From assembly GCF_001642475.1 (NCBI RefSeq), contig NW_019174054.1:1-64000 (forward strand): DNA of 64,000 bases, given 5' to 3'. Every line of letters starts with the position of its first letter. The stretch's first letter is position 1. The notes beneath the pieces are model-generated. The model worked only from the letters and a program-made list of their open reading frames with translations. It made no database searches and was not told the origin of the DNA. Source of the stretch: Fonsecaea monophora (Eukaryota; Ascomycota; Eurotiomycetes; Chaetothyriales; Herpotrichiellaceae). Positions 31,979 through 42,460 of the stretch are shown here, in pieces. The translations under genes were made by a program, and so were the position numbers.

Positions 31979-33940
31979 TCATAACCGTGTTCCCGTCGCT
32001 ATCGATGCCAAATCTTCACGCCCAAGGGCTGAGCGGATCATGTCGGCGACTTTCGTCAGGAGGACAGTCTCGACAGCTTGCGCGCGTTGTAACAGGTCAA
32101 TTCGCCCCATCATACCTTGTAACTGGTTGATTTCCTCACTGATGCCGGTCTGAGCGCTGTTGGTGAGAGCGTCAATCATATTCTGAATGACCTTGGTGAC
32201 GTACTGCACTCCTTCAGACCGAGTGTTCATCGCATGAAGGAGCCGCATGAGATTTCCGAATCGTCGAATGTCACTCGATGTGTACTCTGTAAGCTTGCTA
32301 TGCATGCGCATCAGATGGACTGCAACGGGCAGCATGATCCAGGCGGGCCTAGCTTCGGTATCAGCCATGAGAAATCCCAACTGTGATCATTGGCCCACAC
32401 ATACAGAACAATGGGGATGTCCTCGGTCTTTGCTATCTTGAGGAGCTCGCCAGCCTGAATTGAAACAGCCTCGGAGACTTCCTTCAAGCTGCTCAAGGCG
32501 TATTTGTGTAAAAGCCGCGAGATAGGTCTGCTGGTATGCGAAGAGCGGATCAAGGATTCGTAAAGTGAGGCTTTGGTGGACCTGGCAAGATTGTCAGCCA
32601 TCCTCTCTGACCGGGATGTCGTTCGCTTACATGTAGATGATTCGAGGAATCAGGAGCTGGACTTTGGACAAGCGCGACAGGCTGTCTTGGTCGATGGCAG
32701 ATAGAGTGGTCTCATAGTATTCCGCCCACGTCTGGAGGTGGAACTCGAGCTCCGTCACCTGCCTCAGGTGCTCATTGTCCAGTTTTTGTCTCTCCCGCAG
32801 TGAACTTGCGCTGTCGAGGCGGCCGACGTTGCTCTGTAGAGCCAGTATCTCGCACATGATGTTTGACAGCATACATATGGCAACAAAGATCTGATCCACG
32901 TCCTTTTTTGGGTGGCATTTCGACCGAGGTAACGCTGGATTGCGCTCGCAAGCCCAGAATTCGGGGAGTTTCCCCGGTGCGATCCTTCTCAACTTGTTGG
33001 GTCGGCAGAGTGCGAATGCGAGGACACGGTTCCGAACGACACAGCACCACCATGTCCGGACGTCGTGACAATCGGTGCTACTGTATAGGCGTCCCAGGAT
33101 TGCATGGCGGAAGGCTTCGTCGATCCAGAAGCTGTTTACCTCTCTAGAGTTGTTGTACGGACTCCAGTGGCTCAGAAGCAAGGCTGTCTGTGTCAGTGCC
33201 ACGTGGCCTTCTTTGGTGAGAGTTGCTGTCTGATACAGACTGAGCGTGTACTCGAACAAGACCTTTTGTGCTTGTGGTACCGTCCCCAGACCCGAGACTT
33301 GCCTCTCCTCGTCGCTCAGGTGCGGGAAAGTGACAAAAAGGACGGCTTGCAGAACCAGCGACTTCAGGGAACCATCGTCAGGAACGTCATATCTGGTCTG
33401 ATACCACCGGTAAAACTCGGCTGCATTCATGGCGGGGCATAAGATGTACACACTCGTCATGAACAGCTGAACCAACTTGTCTTGCAGTTCGAGGGACAAA
33501 TACGGGGAATCAATCTGTCTGCTATGCCCCATTTTGCAAGCGTTTCCAACATCTGGAGGCAACCTCCACTCCCGAGGAGGTTTCTGATGCATTGGCGGCA
33601 TAGAGCTTTGTTCGATCAAGCCAAGCGACTCTCCTACTACATCCATTCCGCCTGGCGATGGTTAGTTGTGCATTGGGAACGAAACCGCACGAATCCGGGG
33701 CTCACATGAAGAAAGTAACATGCTTTCCACCTCACCGAACGAGTTCAACTGCGGTGCTGCGGGTGGGCTGGATTGCTCCAGTACAAGTTGCTGGTACTCG
33801 TAGGGATTAAAGGTGTCCATTGCCCATGAGGTGGGAGAAGCAGTGCCAGCATCGAGGTCCAGACTGATAAAATCCCAGATTGGATCTTCATTGGCGGCGG
33901 TTGGGTGCTCTGGGGTCAAGTCGCATGCGTGTTGAGACAT
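31979..33940 (-). CDS. fungal_trans-domain regulator without a visible zinc cluster (TF-2)
   Basis: Four exons (33706-33940, 32631-33651, 32405-32581, 31979-32348) give 600 residues. The N-terminal ~80 residues are acidic (TPEHPTAANEDPIWDFISL) and contain no Cys-rich motif. The centre looks like the fungal_trans middle-homology region of cutinase-type regulators (GMDVVGESLGLIEQ, LQDKLVQLFMTSVYILCPAM, TQTALLLSHWSPYNN, DVRTWWCCVVRNRVLAFALC). A Cys-pair pattern was searched for in the 700 bp upstream on this strand and not found. It may be a corepressor or coactivator lacking DNA binding, or a gene that lost its 5' exon. It is divergent from the acetoacetyl-CoA synthetase gene. Confidence 0.75.
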
Positions 33941-34675
33941 TTGGCCCTGGCTTCAAAAGCCAAGTACACCTTCGGGGCGACAGGCAAAGCCAGCGAAGGT
34001 CGTGCTGTTCTTGTTTCGGCACCTTTCAAGCACCAACGTGAGCAGGGTGAACTTGCACTTTGGGGCGTTCTTTTATGTGTTGGTCAGGGCTGCAACGTGA
34101 TTAATTGCCTTGATTGCAGTGTCATCGGCTATATCCGGAGGTATAGCCGTAGACAAAGAACTTTGGAAGCGTCAGTCGATCGCTCTAGCCCCCATCTACA
34201 AATCTCTTCCCCATCGACAATCCTTTTTGAATGCTGTCAGCCTGAACAACAACGAGCGGCCGAATGATTTATACTGCCATGAATATTTGGCCAACAGTTG
34301 CTGGTGGCAATGGCCCATTGAACCCCTTCCAACACATTCTCGCAGGGATCATTGCGGATATCCTCGGCCCGCGCAAGCCCTAGGCGATTGCTTCCCAAAT
34401 TGGCAAAGTATTTCGGAACACCGGAGACCGGCAATCTGTCTCCGGTATTCCGAACCATGTGCCGAGACCCACCAGAGTCGCTGAGTATGGCTAGCTTGCT
34501 GCCAGCACCAATGAGCAAAAGAGTTTGGCGTTTCCTCGAAGCCTCATCAGTATCGATTTTGGTGGACGGCCACTAGTTGTTCGCACATATCACCTATCCA
34601 AGCAGCATTGCTATAGCCAGCACCCAAAGCTTACCTGTCTGTCGCACTTTCCGCCACATCTTCCTCCCGCGAAGT
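33941..34675. promoter_or_regulatory. Divergent promoter of TF-2 and acetoacetyl-CoA synthetase with a near-perfect palindrome
   Basis: Arms CGGAACACCGGAGAC (34414-34428) and GTCTCCGGTATTCCG (34438-34452) are inverted repeats matching at 14 of 15 positions around a 9-bp spacer. Each arm carries the CCGGAGA heptamer seen elsewhere in the cluster. It lies about 225 bp from the synthetase start. This looks like a binding site for a dimeric Zn2Cys6 factor. Confidence 0.55.
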
Positions 34676-37205
34676 ATGTCTGAGCGGCACGCTCCTCGGC
34701 TGGTCTGGACGCCCCAGCATCTGGGCTCGACTCAAACAGATCGCTTCCTTCAGTTGGTCAACCACCGACATGACTTGCAGTTACGGAAGTACAGCGAATT
34801 GCACGCGTACTCGGTCAATCCTCGGACGGCATCCGATTTCTGGGTAGACTTGTTCGTTTTCTTGAATATCAAAGCAAACACTGAGCCATTGCTCGGATAT
34901 GTGCGAGCGGTAAGTTGAGCAAGAATCGGGTTTCCATGGCCTTGGGGCCGAGTAAGATGTCGCTGACCTCGACTCGCTTCTTCAGGACGCTCAGAGCATG
35001 TTTCCTCCTCCCTCGTTCTTTCCTCAAATCAAACTGAACTTTGCCGAGAATCTTTTGACTGGCAAGTCGGAGAGCGAGATAGCAATTCACGCCTGCAATG
35101 AGGGCGGCGTCAATTTGCGGTCAATCACCTGGGGAGAGCTGATATCGCAAGTGCGGCAGGCTGCAGATGCCATGGTATCATTTGGAATTGGGCAGGGAGA
35201 TCGGGTCGCCGCTGTCATCTCGAACAGGCCTGAAACCATGGTCTTGTGTCTCGCGGCACTGTCACTCGGTGCTATTTGGTCTACTTCTTCCCCCGACATG
35301 GGCGAACAGGGCATATTGGATCGGCTGTTCCAGATACGTCCGAAACTAGTCTTTGGAGAGACGGCGGTTCTCTACAATGGCCAGATGAGGGATCTCAGAA
35401 CCAAGCATCGAAATTGCGCCGAACGGCTCGCAAAACATGCGGAATTTCAAGGATACTTCTTGCTCGAAACAGAAGGCTTTGGGTTCCAAGGACATGCTCA
35501 GAACGTGAAGATTGCTCCCTGGTCAAGTTTCATTGGTCAGAGCACGGGACGGGGATTGACATTTGCTCAACTGCCCTTTTCTCATCCTGGTTTCATTGTG
35601 TATTCGTCGGGTACAGTAAGGCTGACACCCGTCCATCCCTCTTACCTGGTTAGAGGAGACTGATATTCCGTTGCAGACAGGGCCACCGAAGTGCATTGTA
35701 CACAGTGCTGCTGTATGACTACCCACCCTCTGCACACCATGACACGCGCCGACTGACCGCCACAGGGACTGCTGCTTCAAGTCAAAAAGGACAGCATACT
35801 AGGCTTTGACGTCCAAGATGGAGATGTGCTGCTCCAATATACCACAGTAAGCCCCTCTCTCCGCGTGAAACAAGGCAGTGTGGCCTCACCACAGAGATAG
35901 ACAGGATGGATCATGTGGGCTATGGTCCTTTGTGGACTCGCCTACGGCGGACAAGTTGTGGTATACGATGGCTCGCCGCTGAAGCCGGACAAATTGGTCC
36001 TCCTTCGCCTCATTGAGAAGCTCAGGTCTGCATTTGAGAGTCCAATGGTGTGTATGAACAAGTCCTGACTGGCTTCATAGGGTCACATTATTTGGAACGT
36101 CGGCACGCTTTCTATCTGATCTAAAAGCAACCGACACCCGCCCACGTGAGTAGAACTGAGCAAACTCATGATAGAACAAGGCTTTGCTGAGCTATATGTA
36201 CAGGGGACACCTTGGACCTATCTTCACTTCGGACGGTGACATCTACCGGCAGTACGCTGCCTGCCGATGTCTGCGAATGGTTCTACGAGAAGGGCTTCCC
36301 CAAACACATTCACCTCGCATCAACCTGCGGAGGTACTGATCTTGCCTGTTCTTGTATGGTGGCCTCTCCTTCTCTTTGATGGGGCATCGACTGACTGTGA
36401 TGCTAGTGGTGAGCGGCAACCCGGCATTACCTGTTTACTCGGGTGAAATTCAATGCGAGAGTCTAGGGATGGCAGTCGACATAGCCGACGTGAGCAACGA
36501 GACCTTTGTCTCGGTCAAAACAAAAGGAGAACCAGGGGAGTTGGTGTGCACCATGCCGTTTCCAAGCCAACCTACAGTTTTCTGGGGCGAGGACGGCGCC
36601 AAAAAGTATCAAGATTCGTACTTCAAGCGCTTCGGTAGGGGGGTATGGAACCAAGGAGACTTTGTGCAAATGAACACGGACACCGGAGGATACGTGATGT
36701 TGGGAAGATCGTGAGTTATTCCACTATTCCTCTGGCCCCCTCCGTTCCTTGGTTGACATTCTTTTCAAGTGATGGTGTGCTCAACCCTTCCGGGGTTCGA
36801 TTTGGCTCGGCCGAGATCTACAACGTTGTCGAAAAGTTCCCCGAGATCGAGGACAGCATCTGTGTCGGGCAGAGACGTGCGACTGACAAAGATGAGAGCG
36901 TCATCCTCTTCGTCAAGATGAAGGGCAACGCCATCTTACAAGACGAGCTCAAGGAGAGGCTGCGACAAGCCATCCGGTCGGCACATTCACCCAGACACGT
37001 TCCAAAGTATATCTTTCAAACCCCAGAGATCCCCTACACCATCAATGGCAAAAAGATTGAGATTGCCGTGAAGCAAATCATTTCCGGGAGGCGGGTGACT
37101 CCTTCTGGAACGGTGGCCAACCCAGAGTGCTTCAAGTTCTACGAGAGATTCGTCCGCATCGAGGACACGGTGCAGAAGCACGACGGTGCAAGACCCAAGC
37201 TCTAA
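34676..37205 (+). CDS. Acetoacetyl-CoA synthetase
   Basis: Nine exons (34676-34909, 34986-35615, 35677-35712, 35766-35846, 35901-36025, 36081-36145, 36204-36353, 36407-36710, 36770-37205) give 686 residues, the usual length. N-terminal ACAS_N-like region, then LNFAENLL, the AMP-binding P-loop IVYSSGTTGPPKCIVHS (split by an intron), TTGWIMWAMVLCGLAYG, the family-specific STCGGTDLAC and GEIQCESLGM, YWM/DGVLNPSGVRFGSAEIYNVV and a C-terminal PYTINGKKIE lysine. The enzyme joins acetoacetate to CoA with ATP in the cytosol. Beside an FAH-family hydrolase this suggests recovery of acetoacetate released by the pathway. It could instead act on another beta-keto acid. The C-terminus PKL is a weak match to a peroxisomal signal. 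Confidence 0.9.
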
Positions 37206-37709
37206 ACTCTAACCGGGCGAAGCGTCAGAAAGGGCGAAATAGATCTATATTACTTGCGTCTTGTGCCTGGTGTGGCGCAATCGAGGGCCTCTTGGGAGTG
37301 AAGAGTTTGTGCGGCAGAAGATGGCATTAATTTTGTAATACGGCACATGGGAGCCACGAGGACGAGTGTCTGAGCTCACCAATCGATCAATCTCAGCATA
37401 CAAAGCACCTGATTGTAGCTCGCAGGCCCGCGCGCCCTGATCCCGCGGACAAACTAACCACCAGCGTAAAGTGGGACCGGAGGATCGTTTCCTCTTGTTC
37501 CGGCAAGGCTGGCTCTGAGACCCATTCGCTCTCGACTGAAACTCCACGTTCGTTGTCAAATGCATTCGACGCACAGACTCTGTTACCAAGATATAGCCCC
37601 ATTCCACCGTCTCTTTCGTCTCCTTGAGAGGGCCATAAAGTTCACCGACCTACTTCTGTTTGCACTCCTGACTAAACTAACCTCTGTAGATTGTCGATCG
37701 GTCTTCAAG
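37206..37709. promoter_or_regulatory. Upstream region of the salicylate-hydroxylase-like gene
   Basis: About 500 bp between two plus-strand genes. Contains GGGACCGGAGGATCG near 37470 and TTGTTCCGGCAAG near 37495. No gene seen. Confidence 0.3.
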
Positions 37710-39301
37710 ATGGCAAGTGTCACCAACGGGCAAACAGCCAAGGGCAAGCTCGATGGCACCAAGTTCATCATCATTGGGGCTGGCTTCGGTGGTCTCGCCT
37801 CGGCGATTGAATTGAAGAAGCGCGGTGCAGAAGTGAAGGTGTTTGAGTCGTACCCCGACATGAAGAAGCAAGGTCAGTTTCTCGTCGAGGTTGCACTGAG
37901 CCTGGAAAGCTGAGTACCGCGCGCGCGTCGTATAGGAGATGTCATCATGATCGGTTCCAATGCCACCTGCATCATGAAGCACTGGGGCTCGGTGCTGGAC
38001 GAGCTTCTGCCCATCTCGTCCCAGCCTCCGGTCATGTACATCCAGGACAAAGCCGGAAAGGCGCTTCTCAACCAAAACTTGCCTGCCGAGTTCGGGGGAC
38101 ATCCCAACCTCTACACGAACCGGGGCCGGGCGCAAATCTTGATGTACGAGTATGCTGTCTCTCTGGGCGTCGACATCTCCTTTGGGACACCCGTCACCGA
38201 GGTATTCGAGGACGACAATTCGGCGGGTGTGGTGGCGGGCTCTAACCGATACACCGCCGACGCTGTCATCGCTGCCGACGGAGTTCACAGCAAGACTCGC
38301 AATTTTATCACCGGTCGGACGGAAAGACCCAAGAAGAGCGGTTTCGCCGTCTACCGCTCCTGGTTCCCACTAGGTAATCTGAAGAACGATCCCGTCACCG
38401 CGCCTATTGCCGAGTCGCCGGACTCCTTGTTCAAAATCTGGATTGCAGAAGACACACACGCGATCCTAACGACAAACGTCAAATTACAAGCGGCGACATG
38501 CTTTGTCACTCACAAGGTGAGATAGTGCCGTCTCCGGCTCGGGGTCTCCGGTAAGACGTAGGCTAAATCTTTGACGTACTAGGACAAATCAGACATCAAA
38601 GAAGACTGGAATCTTCCCGGCGACAGGAAAGACATGGAAAAGTGTGTCGAGGGATGGGACCCGCTGTTGATCAAGATCATCCAGCAGATCCCGCCCGAGT
38701 GCCTGATCGACTTCAAGCTGCTCTGGCGAGATCCCGTCCGACAATGGGTCTCTCCCAAAGGCCGCATCTGTCTTGTCGGTGACGCGGCTCATCCTCACCT
38801 GGCTACTTCAGGCACGGGAGGAGCCCAGGCCATAGAAGACGGAGCAACACTGGGCGTGCTCCTCGAGAAGTTGGACGGGAAGGACATACCTCTCGCTTTC
38901 AAGGCGTACGAGAAACTCCGGTAAGATAAGATGGCTCTTATCCCCCCACAGCGCAAGATGAAAGACCTAACCATTTCCGTGAACAAACTAGATACGAGCG
39001 GACCAGCCTGACACAGCGAATGGGCTGGGAAACACGACACGCATGGCACCAGACAGACTGGGAGTTGGTGGCCAAGAATCCCCAGGCCCTCTCGCTACCA
39101 CAACCCGAGTGGCTGAACGGAGTCGACGCGGCCAAATACGCCGACGAGAGATTCGACGAGGTCATCGCACATCTTCAGTCTGGGGCGCCGTTCGTCTCGA
39201 AGAATATCCCCGAAGGCCACGTCCATAAGGACTGGACGATTGAGCAGATGTTAGCTTACGAGGGAAAGAAAGTCGACGAGAACTTTTACCAGACACGATA
39301 G
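37710..39301 (+). CDS. FAD-dependent monooxygenase, salicylate-hydroxylase-like
   Basis: Four exons (37710-37872, 37936-38516, 38583-38920, 38992-39301) give 463 residues. Features: FAD loop IIGAGFGGLASAIELKKRG, EVKVFES at the end of beta-2, the DG motif DAVIAADGVHSKTR, and the GD motif ICLVGDAAHPHLATSGTGGA. The size and motif spacing are those of single-domain class A flavin monooxygenases such as salicylate 1-hydroxylase and related decarboxylating or epoxidising enzymes. Together with the larger hydroxylase at 18488 it supplies two flavin-dependent oxygenations. The second intron contains two copies of TCTCCGG. It is convergent with the membrane protein at 39660. Confidence 0.9.
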
Positions 39302-39659
39302 TATACGATAAATGGATGAGGGTTGGGAAATTCAGATTGAACTGTTCAGGGCAAGTCTTGGGCATGCAGAGTCGTCAAGACAGAGATTTAATTACTCATG
39401 TGCGCCACTTCTGTTACCTTGTCGAGTTCATCTATGCATTCAACCCTTCATTTAGTTCAATATATAGTTCAGAGGACATGTATGAACTGAAGCAGTAAAG
39501 TGAGGCTCTCGTGTGTCCATGAGAAACCGTGTATTTCATATTATTGCAACTATACTATTCATTCCCGATACGCATCCGATTTTGCTTCTCCTGCCAAGGT
39601 CCTCGTTATGGTGTTATCCGCATAGCACCATATCAGCATGCCTTTTCCTTCAGTACGGA
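39302..39659. other. Convergent 3' flanks
   Basis: About 360 bp between convergent stop codons, AT-rich. Nothing further seen. Confidence 0.4.
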
Positions 39660-40742
39660 TCAACATGGATACATGGAATCCAACCCGCTCCCTGGAATCA
39701 TGTACGACGGGAGATGCCCCTTTGACGTTCCAATCACGCCCAACCAGTTCAGCGGAAGATGGTAGACCGCCACCGTGGCAAAGGCACAGAATCCAATGAC
39801 GGCAAAGGTGCGCACGGCATCCTGCAACGCGGGGGGCCATCTCTCATACCCCTTTTCCACCGGCGACAGTCCATTCGGATCCTTGAGAGCCAGGAGTCGC
39901 ATCTGCGTGTAGAGGGAGCCGAGACTCGCGACGAGGATGGACTCGTAAATGGGGAACTGCTCGGTCTGTCCGGCCCAGAGGGTCAACGGCGCGTACGTTT
40001 TGGGATAGCCGTAGCCGTGCGTGGTCCGGATGATGATGTTCTCGACGACAAAGTCGAAGACGAACTCGCCCAGCCAGATGATGACCACGAGCGTCATGTT
40101 GGAGATGGATGGCCAGCGACGCTTGAGGGGTCTGATGGCCGCGCAGGCCACCAGGGCGACACCCGCGCAGAAGTAGACGTACATCGGAGGCCCCCAGAGG
40201 AGGCTCTCGGCGTAGTTGTGAGGGCCGCCCTCGCGGTGGAAGGGGAGGAAGCGCGTCCAGACACCCAGGTTGACGTTGTGCGCGTTCCACGAGAAGATGT
40301 ATTGCTGGCAATTGAGAAAGCCGTCCGCGACCCATGCGACCATCCCGCCGATGACGAATTTGCCGTCGAGAGTCAGGCGACGTGTCCGAGTCCCGTCTGG
40401 TCCGAGACGAGCGACCCGGAGGGGACTGAAGACGCAGAACCAGAAGAATCCGATGAGCACAGCGAGGCTCAATGCCTCCACCAGACGGAGACAGACGAGT
40501 CTCCATGTCGCGAGCTCGTCGTCGCCGGCGATCAAGGGTGCAGGCCGGAAGTCATCCGAGGCGAACCAGCGGATGAATGCCTGAACGCCCATGATTGTCC
40601 ATGCTAGACCAAAGACAGCGAAGCCCGTGGCATAGCCGCCCGAGTCGGATAGAGTATCGGCCCCACGGTCCTTGGATGTTGCCAGGAGCCGAGTCTCCTC
40701 CCCGGTGCCATAGTTCTGTTCAAGGTCGCCGTTGGAAGGCAT
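39660..40742 (-). CDS. AveC-like (spirocyclase-family) polytopic membrane protein (copy 2)
   Basis: An intronless gene of 360 residues from the ATG at 40742; an in-frame ATG at 40868 would add 42 residues without similarity, so the shorter form is preferred. About seven hydrophobic segments are visible. Between them lie polar, conserved-looking motifs: DGFLNCQQYIFSWNAHNVNL, GVWTRFLPFH, WGPPMYVYF, VVENIIIRTTHGYGYPKTYA, LTLWAGQTEQFPIYES, and GLSPVEKGYERW. From memory these resemble the bacterial AveC-like family, whose founding member closes a spiroketal in avermectin biosynthesis; most members are uncharacterised. This assignment needs a profile search. A spiro- or ether-forming membrane cyclase would be unusual in a fungal catabolic cluster. 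It lies beside the second diaminopentanoate-dehydrogenase-like gene. Confidence 0.65.
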   Translation of the reverse strand: MPSNGDLEQNYGTGEETRLLATSKDRGADTLSDSGGYATGFAVFGLAWTIMGVQAFIRWFASDDFRPAPLIAGDDELATWRLVCLRLVEALSLAVLIGFFWFCVFSPLRVARLGPDGTRTRRLTLDGKFVIGGMVAWVADGFLNCQQYIFSWNAHNVNLGVWTRFLPFHREGGPHNYAESLLWGPPMYVYFCAGVALVACAAIRPLKRRWPSISNMTLVVIIWLGEFVFDFVVENIIIRTTHGYGYPKTYAPLTLWAGQTEQFPIYESILVASLGSLYTQMRLLALKDPNGLSPVEKGYERWPPALQDAVRTFAVIGFCAFATVAVYHLPLNWLGVIGTSKGHLPSYMIPGSGLDSMYPC

Positions 40743-41344
40743 GGTGAGATTGCTTCTGGAAGATGTTGAGATCTCGTCGGGTTCTAGGACACACAAATAT
40801 CGTTGAGGTTCACATTGACAGCCGTACCCTGTCACGGACAAGTTCTCACAGGGTTTTATATGACACATTGCCCCGTCCCGTCCTCGGACCCGGGATCCGG
40901 GGGACGAATGGGAATCCAGTGGCGCCCAATCCCAAGCAGGCCAGGTCCGTCCCGTTCCCCGGTCAAATCAGACTCTTTCTCGGGCTGTTTCCTGATTATA
41001 AATCCACTTCGAGCCTTCCGGAGAAAGAGGGGACCCCAGGTTTGTGGAGGCCTCGCTCCTAGAGCTATGCTAATTCGTTCGGGGATTCCTAATGGTGCGG
41101 ACGAATGTATCCTGTAAGTGAAAAACGTACAGACTATACAAGCTCTGTCACAAAGGCGGCAGCCGGACAGCTATCAGCAACAGGTCATTGACACGTCTAA
41201 TGGATTTGAAGGTGCAGTGAAAGGTCCAAGTAACTTTGTTTTGTTCTCTCCCTTTTCTATGTGGACAGACGCAGAGGTGTTGGTATTTTGCCTTTCTCCA
41301 TTGGGTACCAACAGTCTTGATCGATCCTCAAATAGACGACTCCG
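40743..41344. promoter_or_regulatory. Upstream region of the AveC-like gene
   Basis: About 600 bp between two minus-strand genes. CCGGAGA lies at 41018-41024, 276 bp upstream of the start, in CTTCCGGAGAAAGAGG. A CGGACCCGGGATCCGGGGG cluster lies near 40886-40904. Confidence 0.45.
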
Positions 41345-42460
41345 TTACTCTTCGGTGTAGCAAGACGCCACATTCACTCTCTGGTCTTTCTTCCAATGAA
41401 CTGGTGGAACATCCGGGGCTTTGAAACCAGGTTTCGCCTCGACGACCATGGGCACAGACTGAAGCAGCGTGACACCGAAAGCATGGTAGCCAGGTGGCAT
41501 AGGCTCGCCCTCGACGTGTTTCGCATCGCTAGCAAAAGAAGCCTTGAGGTCTAGGACGGTGCGCGATGAAGGTCGTCCTTCGATAGTCAGGATCCACTCA
41601 GTCTCGGACTTGACGTGTGCTGGCTTCATGATCGGACTTTGATACCAGCCGATCAAGATGCTGATGAAGGGCTTGTCATTCACGTATCCGATCGACTCGT
41701 AGGAAACGATTCCTGTCTGGCCTTTCTTAATGGTCATTGCGGGCCGCATAATATCTTCTGGCGCCGGGGCACACTTGCTCGTGGCTTCTATCCTGTCGAT
41801 CTTGACGCCGAGCTCATAGGCAATGTGCTCGATCATCTGGAACCAAAAGTGCTTCTGGTACCAAATGGCAGAGCCATTCTCGTCCTGTACCTTTTGAGGG
41901 TCACTCCCCAGACCAATCACCTGGAGATTACCGGTGTTGGTCTGATCTTCACAGTCAAAATACTCCTCAATCTTGATCCTTTGGACATCGTTAGATAGGC
42001 CGGTTAGGAGTATAGCGAGGCGCTGTGTGATGAAGTCAGGATTGAGACCGCCACCGTAGAAAGTGGCCTGGCCTTTGAGAGCTGCTGCCTTGATCGTTTC
42101 CGCAAATTCTTTCGACCGTGCGGGAAGGTAACTGTACGGATGACAAGTGACCACGTTTTTTCCAGCCTCAAGGAGCTTCTTGAAGTCCTCCAATGTGTTG
42201 ATGAATGGGGCGTCGAGCGCCGTATGGACAACCGCATCGCACGGTATGGCCAAAAACTTATCCAGATCGCGAGTGGCCTTCACTCCCAATTCCGCAATCC
42301 CAGCAAGGGTACCGATGTCGACACCGTCTTTCTTTTCCTGGAAGACAAGAGCCCCTACGATCTGAAACTCGGGAAGCCTCGCTGCCTCTCGGATCACGAC
42401 ACATCCGACGTCCCCAGGACCGAAAATGGCAATCTTATAAGGATCAGATCGATTCGGCAT
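41345..42460 (-). CDS. 2,4-diaminopentanoate dehydrogenase-like oxidoreductase (copy 2)
   Basis: Intronless. From the ATG at 42460 it encodes 371 residues, almost the length of the copy at 5834-6952; an in-frame ATG at 42493 would add 11. It has the same Rossmann loop (YKIAIFGPGDVGCVVIREA), HTALDAPF, NVVTCHPYSYLPAR, EEYFDCEDQ, AIWYQKHFWFQM, and the C-terminal VHWKKDQR block. The two copies align over their full length without large gaps, so they are duplicates or were acquired together, and probably act on different oxidation states or successive intermediates. CCGGAGA is found 178 bp upstream (42638-42644). Confidence 0.85.
   Translation of the reverse strand: MPNRSDPYKIAIFGPGDVGCVVIREAARLPEFQIVGALVFQEKKDGVDIGTLAGIAELGVKATRDLDKFLAIPCDAVVHTALDAPFINTLEDFKKLLEAGKNVVTCHPYSYLPARSKEFAETIKAAALKGQATFYGGGLNPDFITQRLAILLTGLSNDVQRIKIEEYFDCEDQTNTGNLQVIGLGSDPQKVQDENGSAIWYQKHFWFQMIEHIAYELGVKIDRIEATSKCAPAPEDIMRPAMTIKKGQTGIVSYESIGYVNDKPFISILIGWYQSPIMKPAHVKSETEWILTIEGRPSSRTVLDLKASFASDAKHVEGEPMPPGYHAFGVTLLQSVPMVVEAKPGFKAPDVPPVHWKKDQRVNVASCYTEE

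Noticed and set aside
37677..38288. Minus-strand open frame opposite the salicylate-hydroxylase-like gene
   Set aside because: It overlaps exons with clear FAD motifs on the plus strand and has no recognisable protein features.
39759..40607. Long plus-strand open frame (282 codons) opposite the AveC-like gene
   Set aside because: It is a mirror of a GC-rich coding frame on the minus strand. The product is charged low-complexity sequence with no domain, whereas the minus strand encodes a clean polytopic membrane protein.
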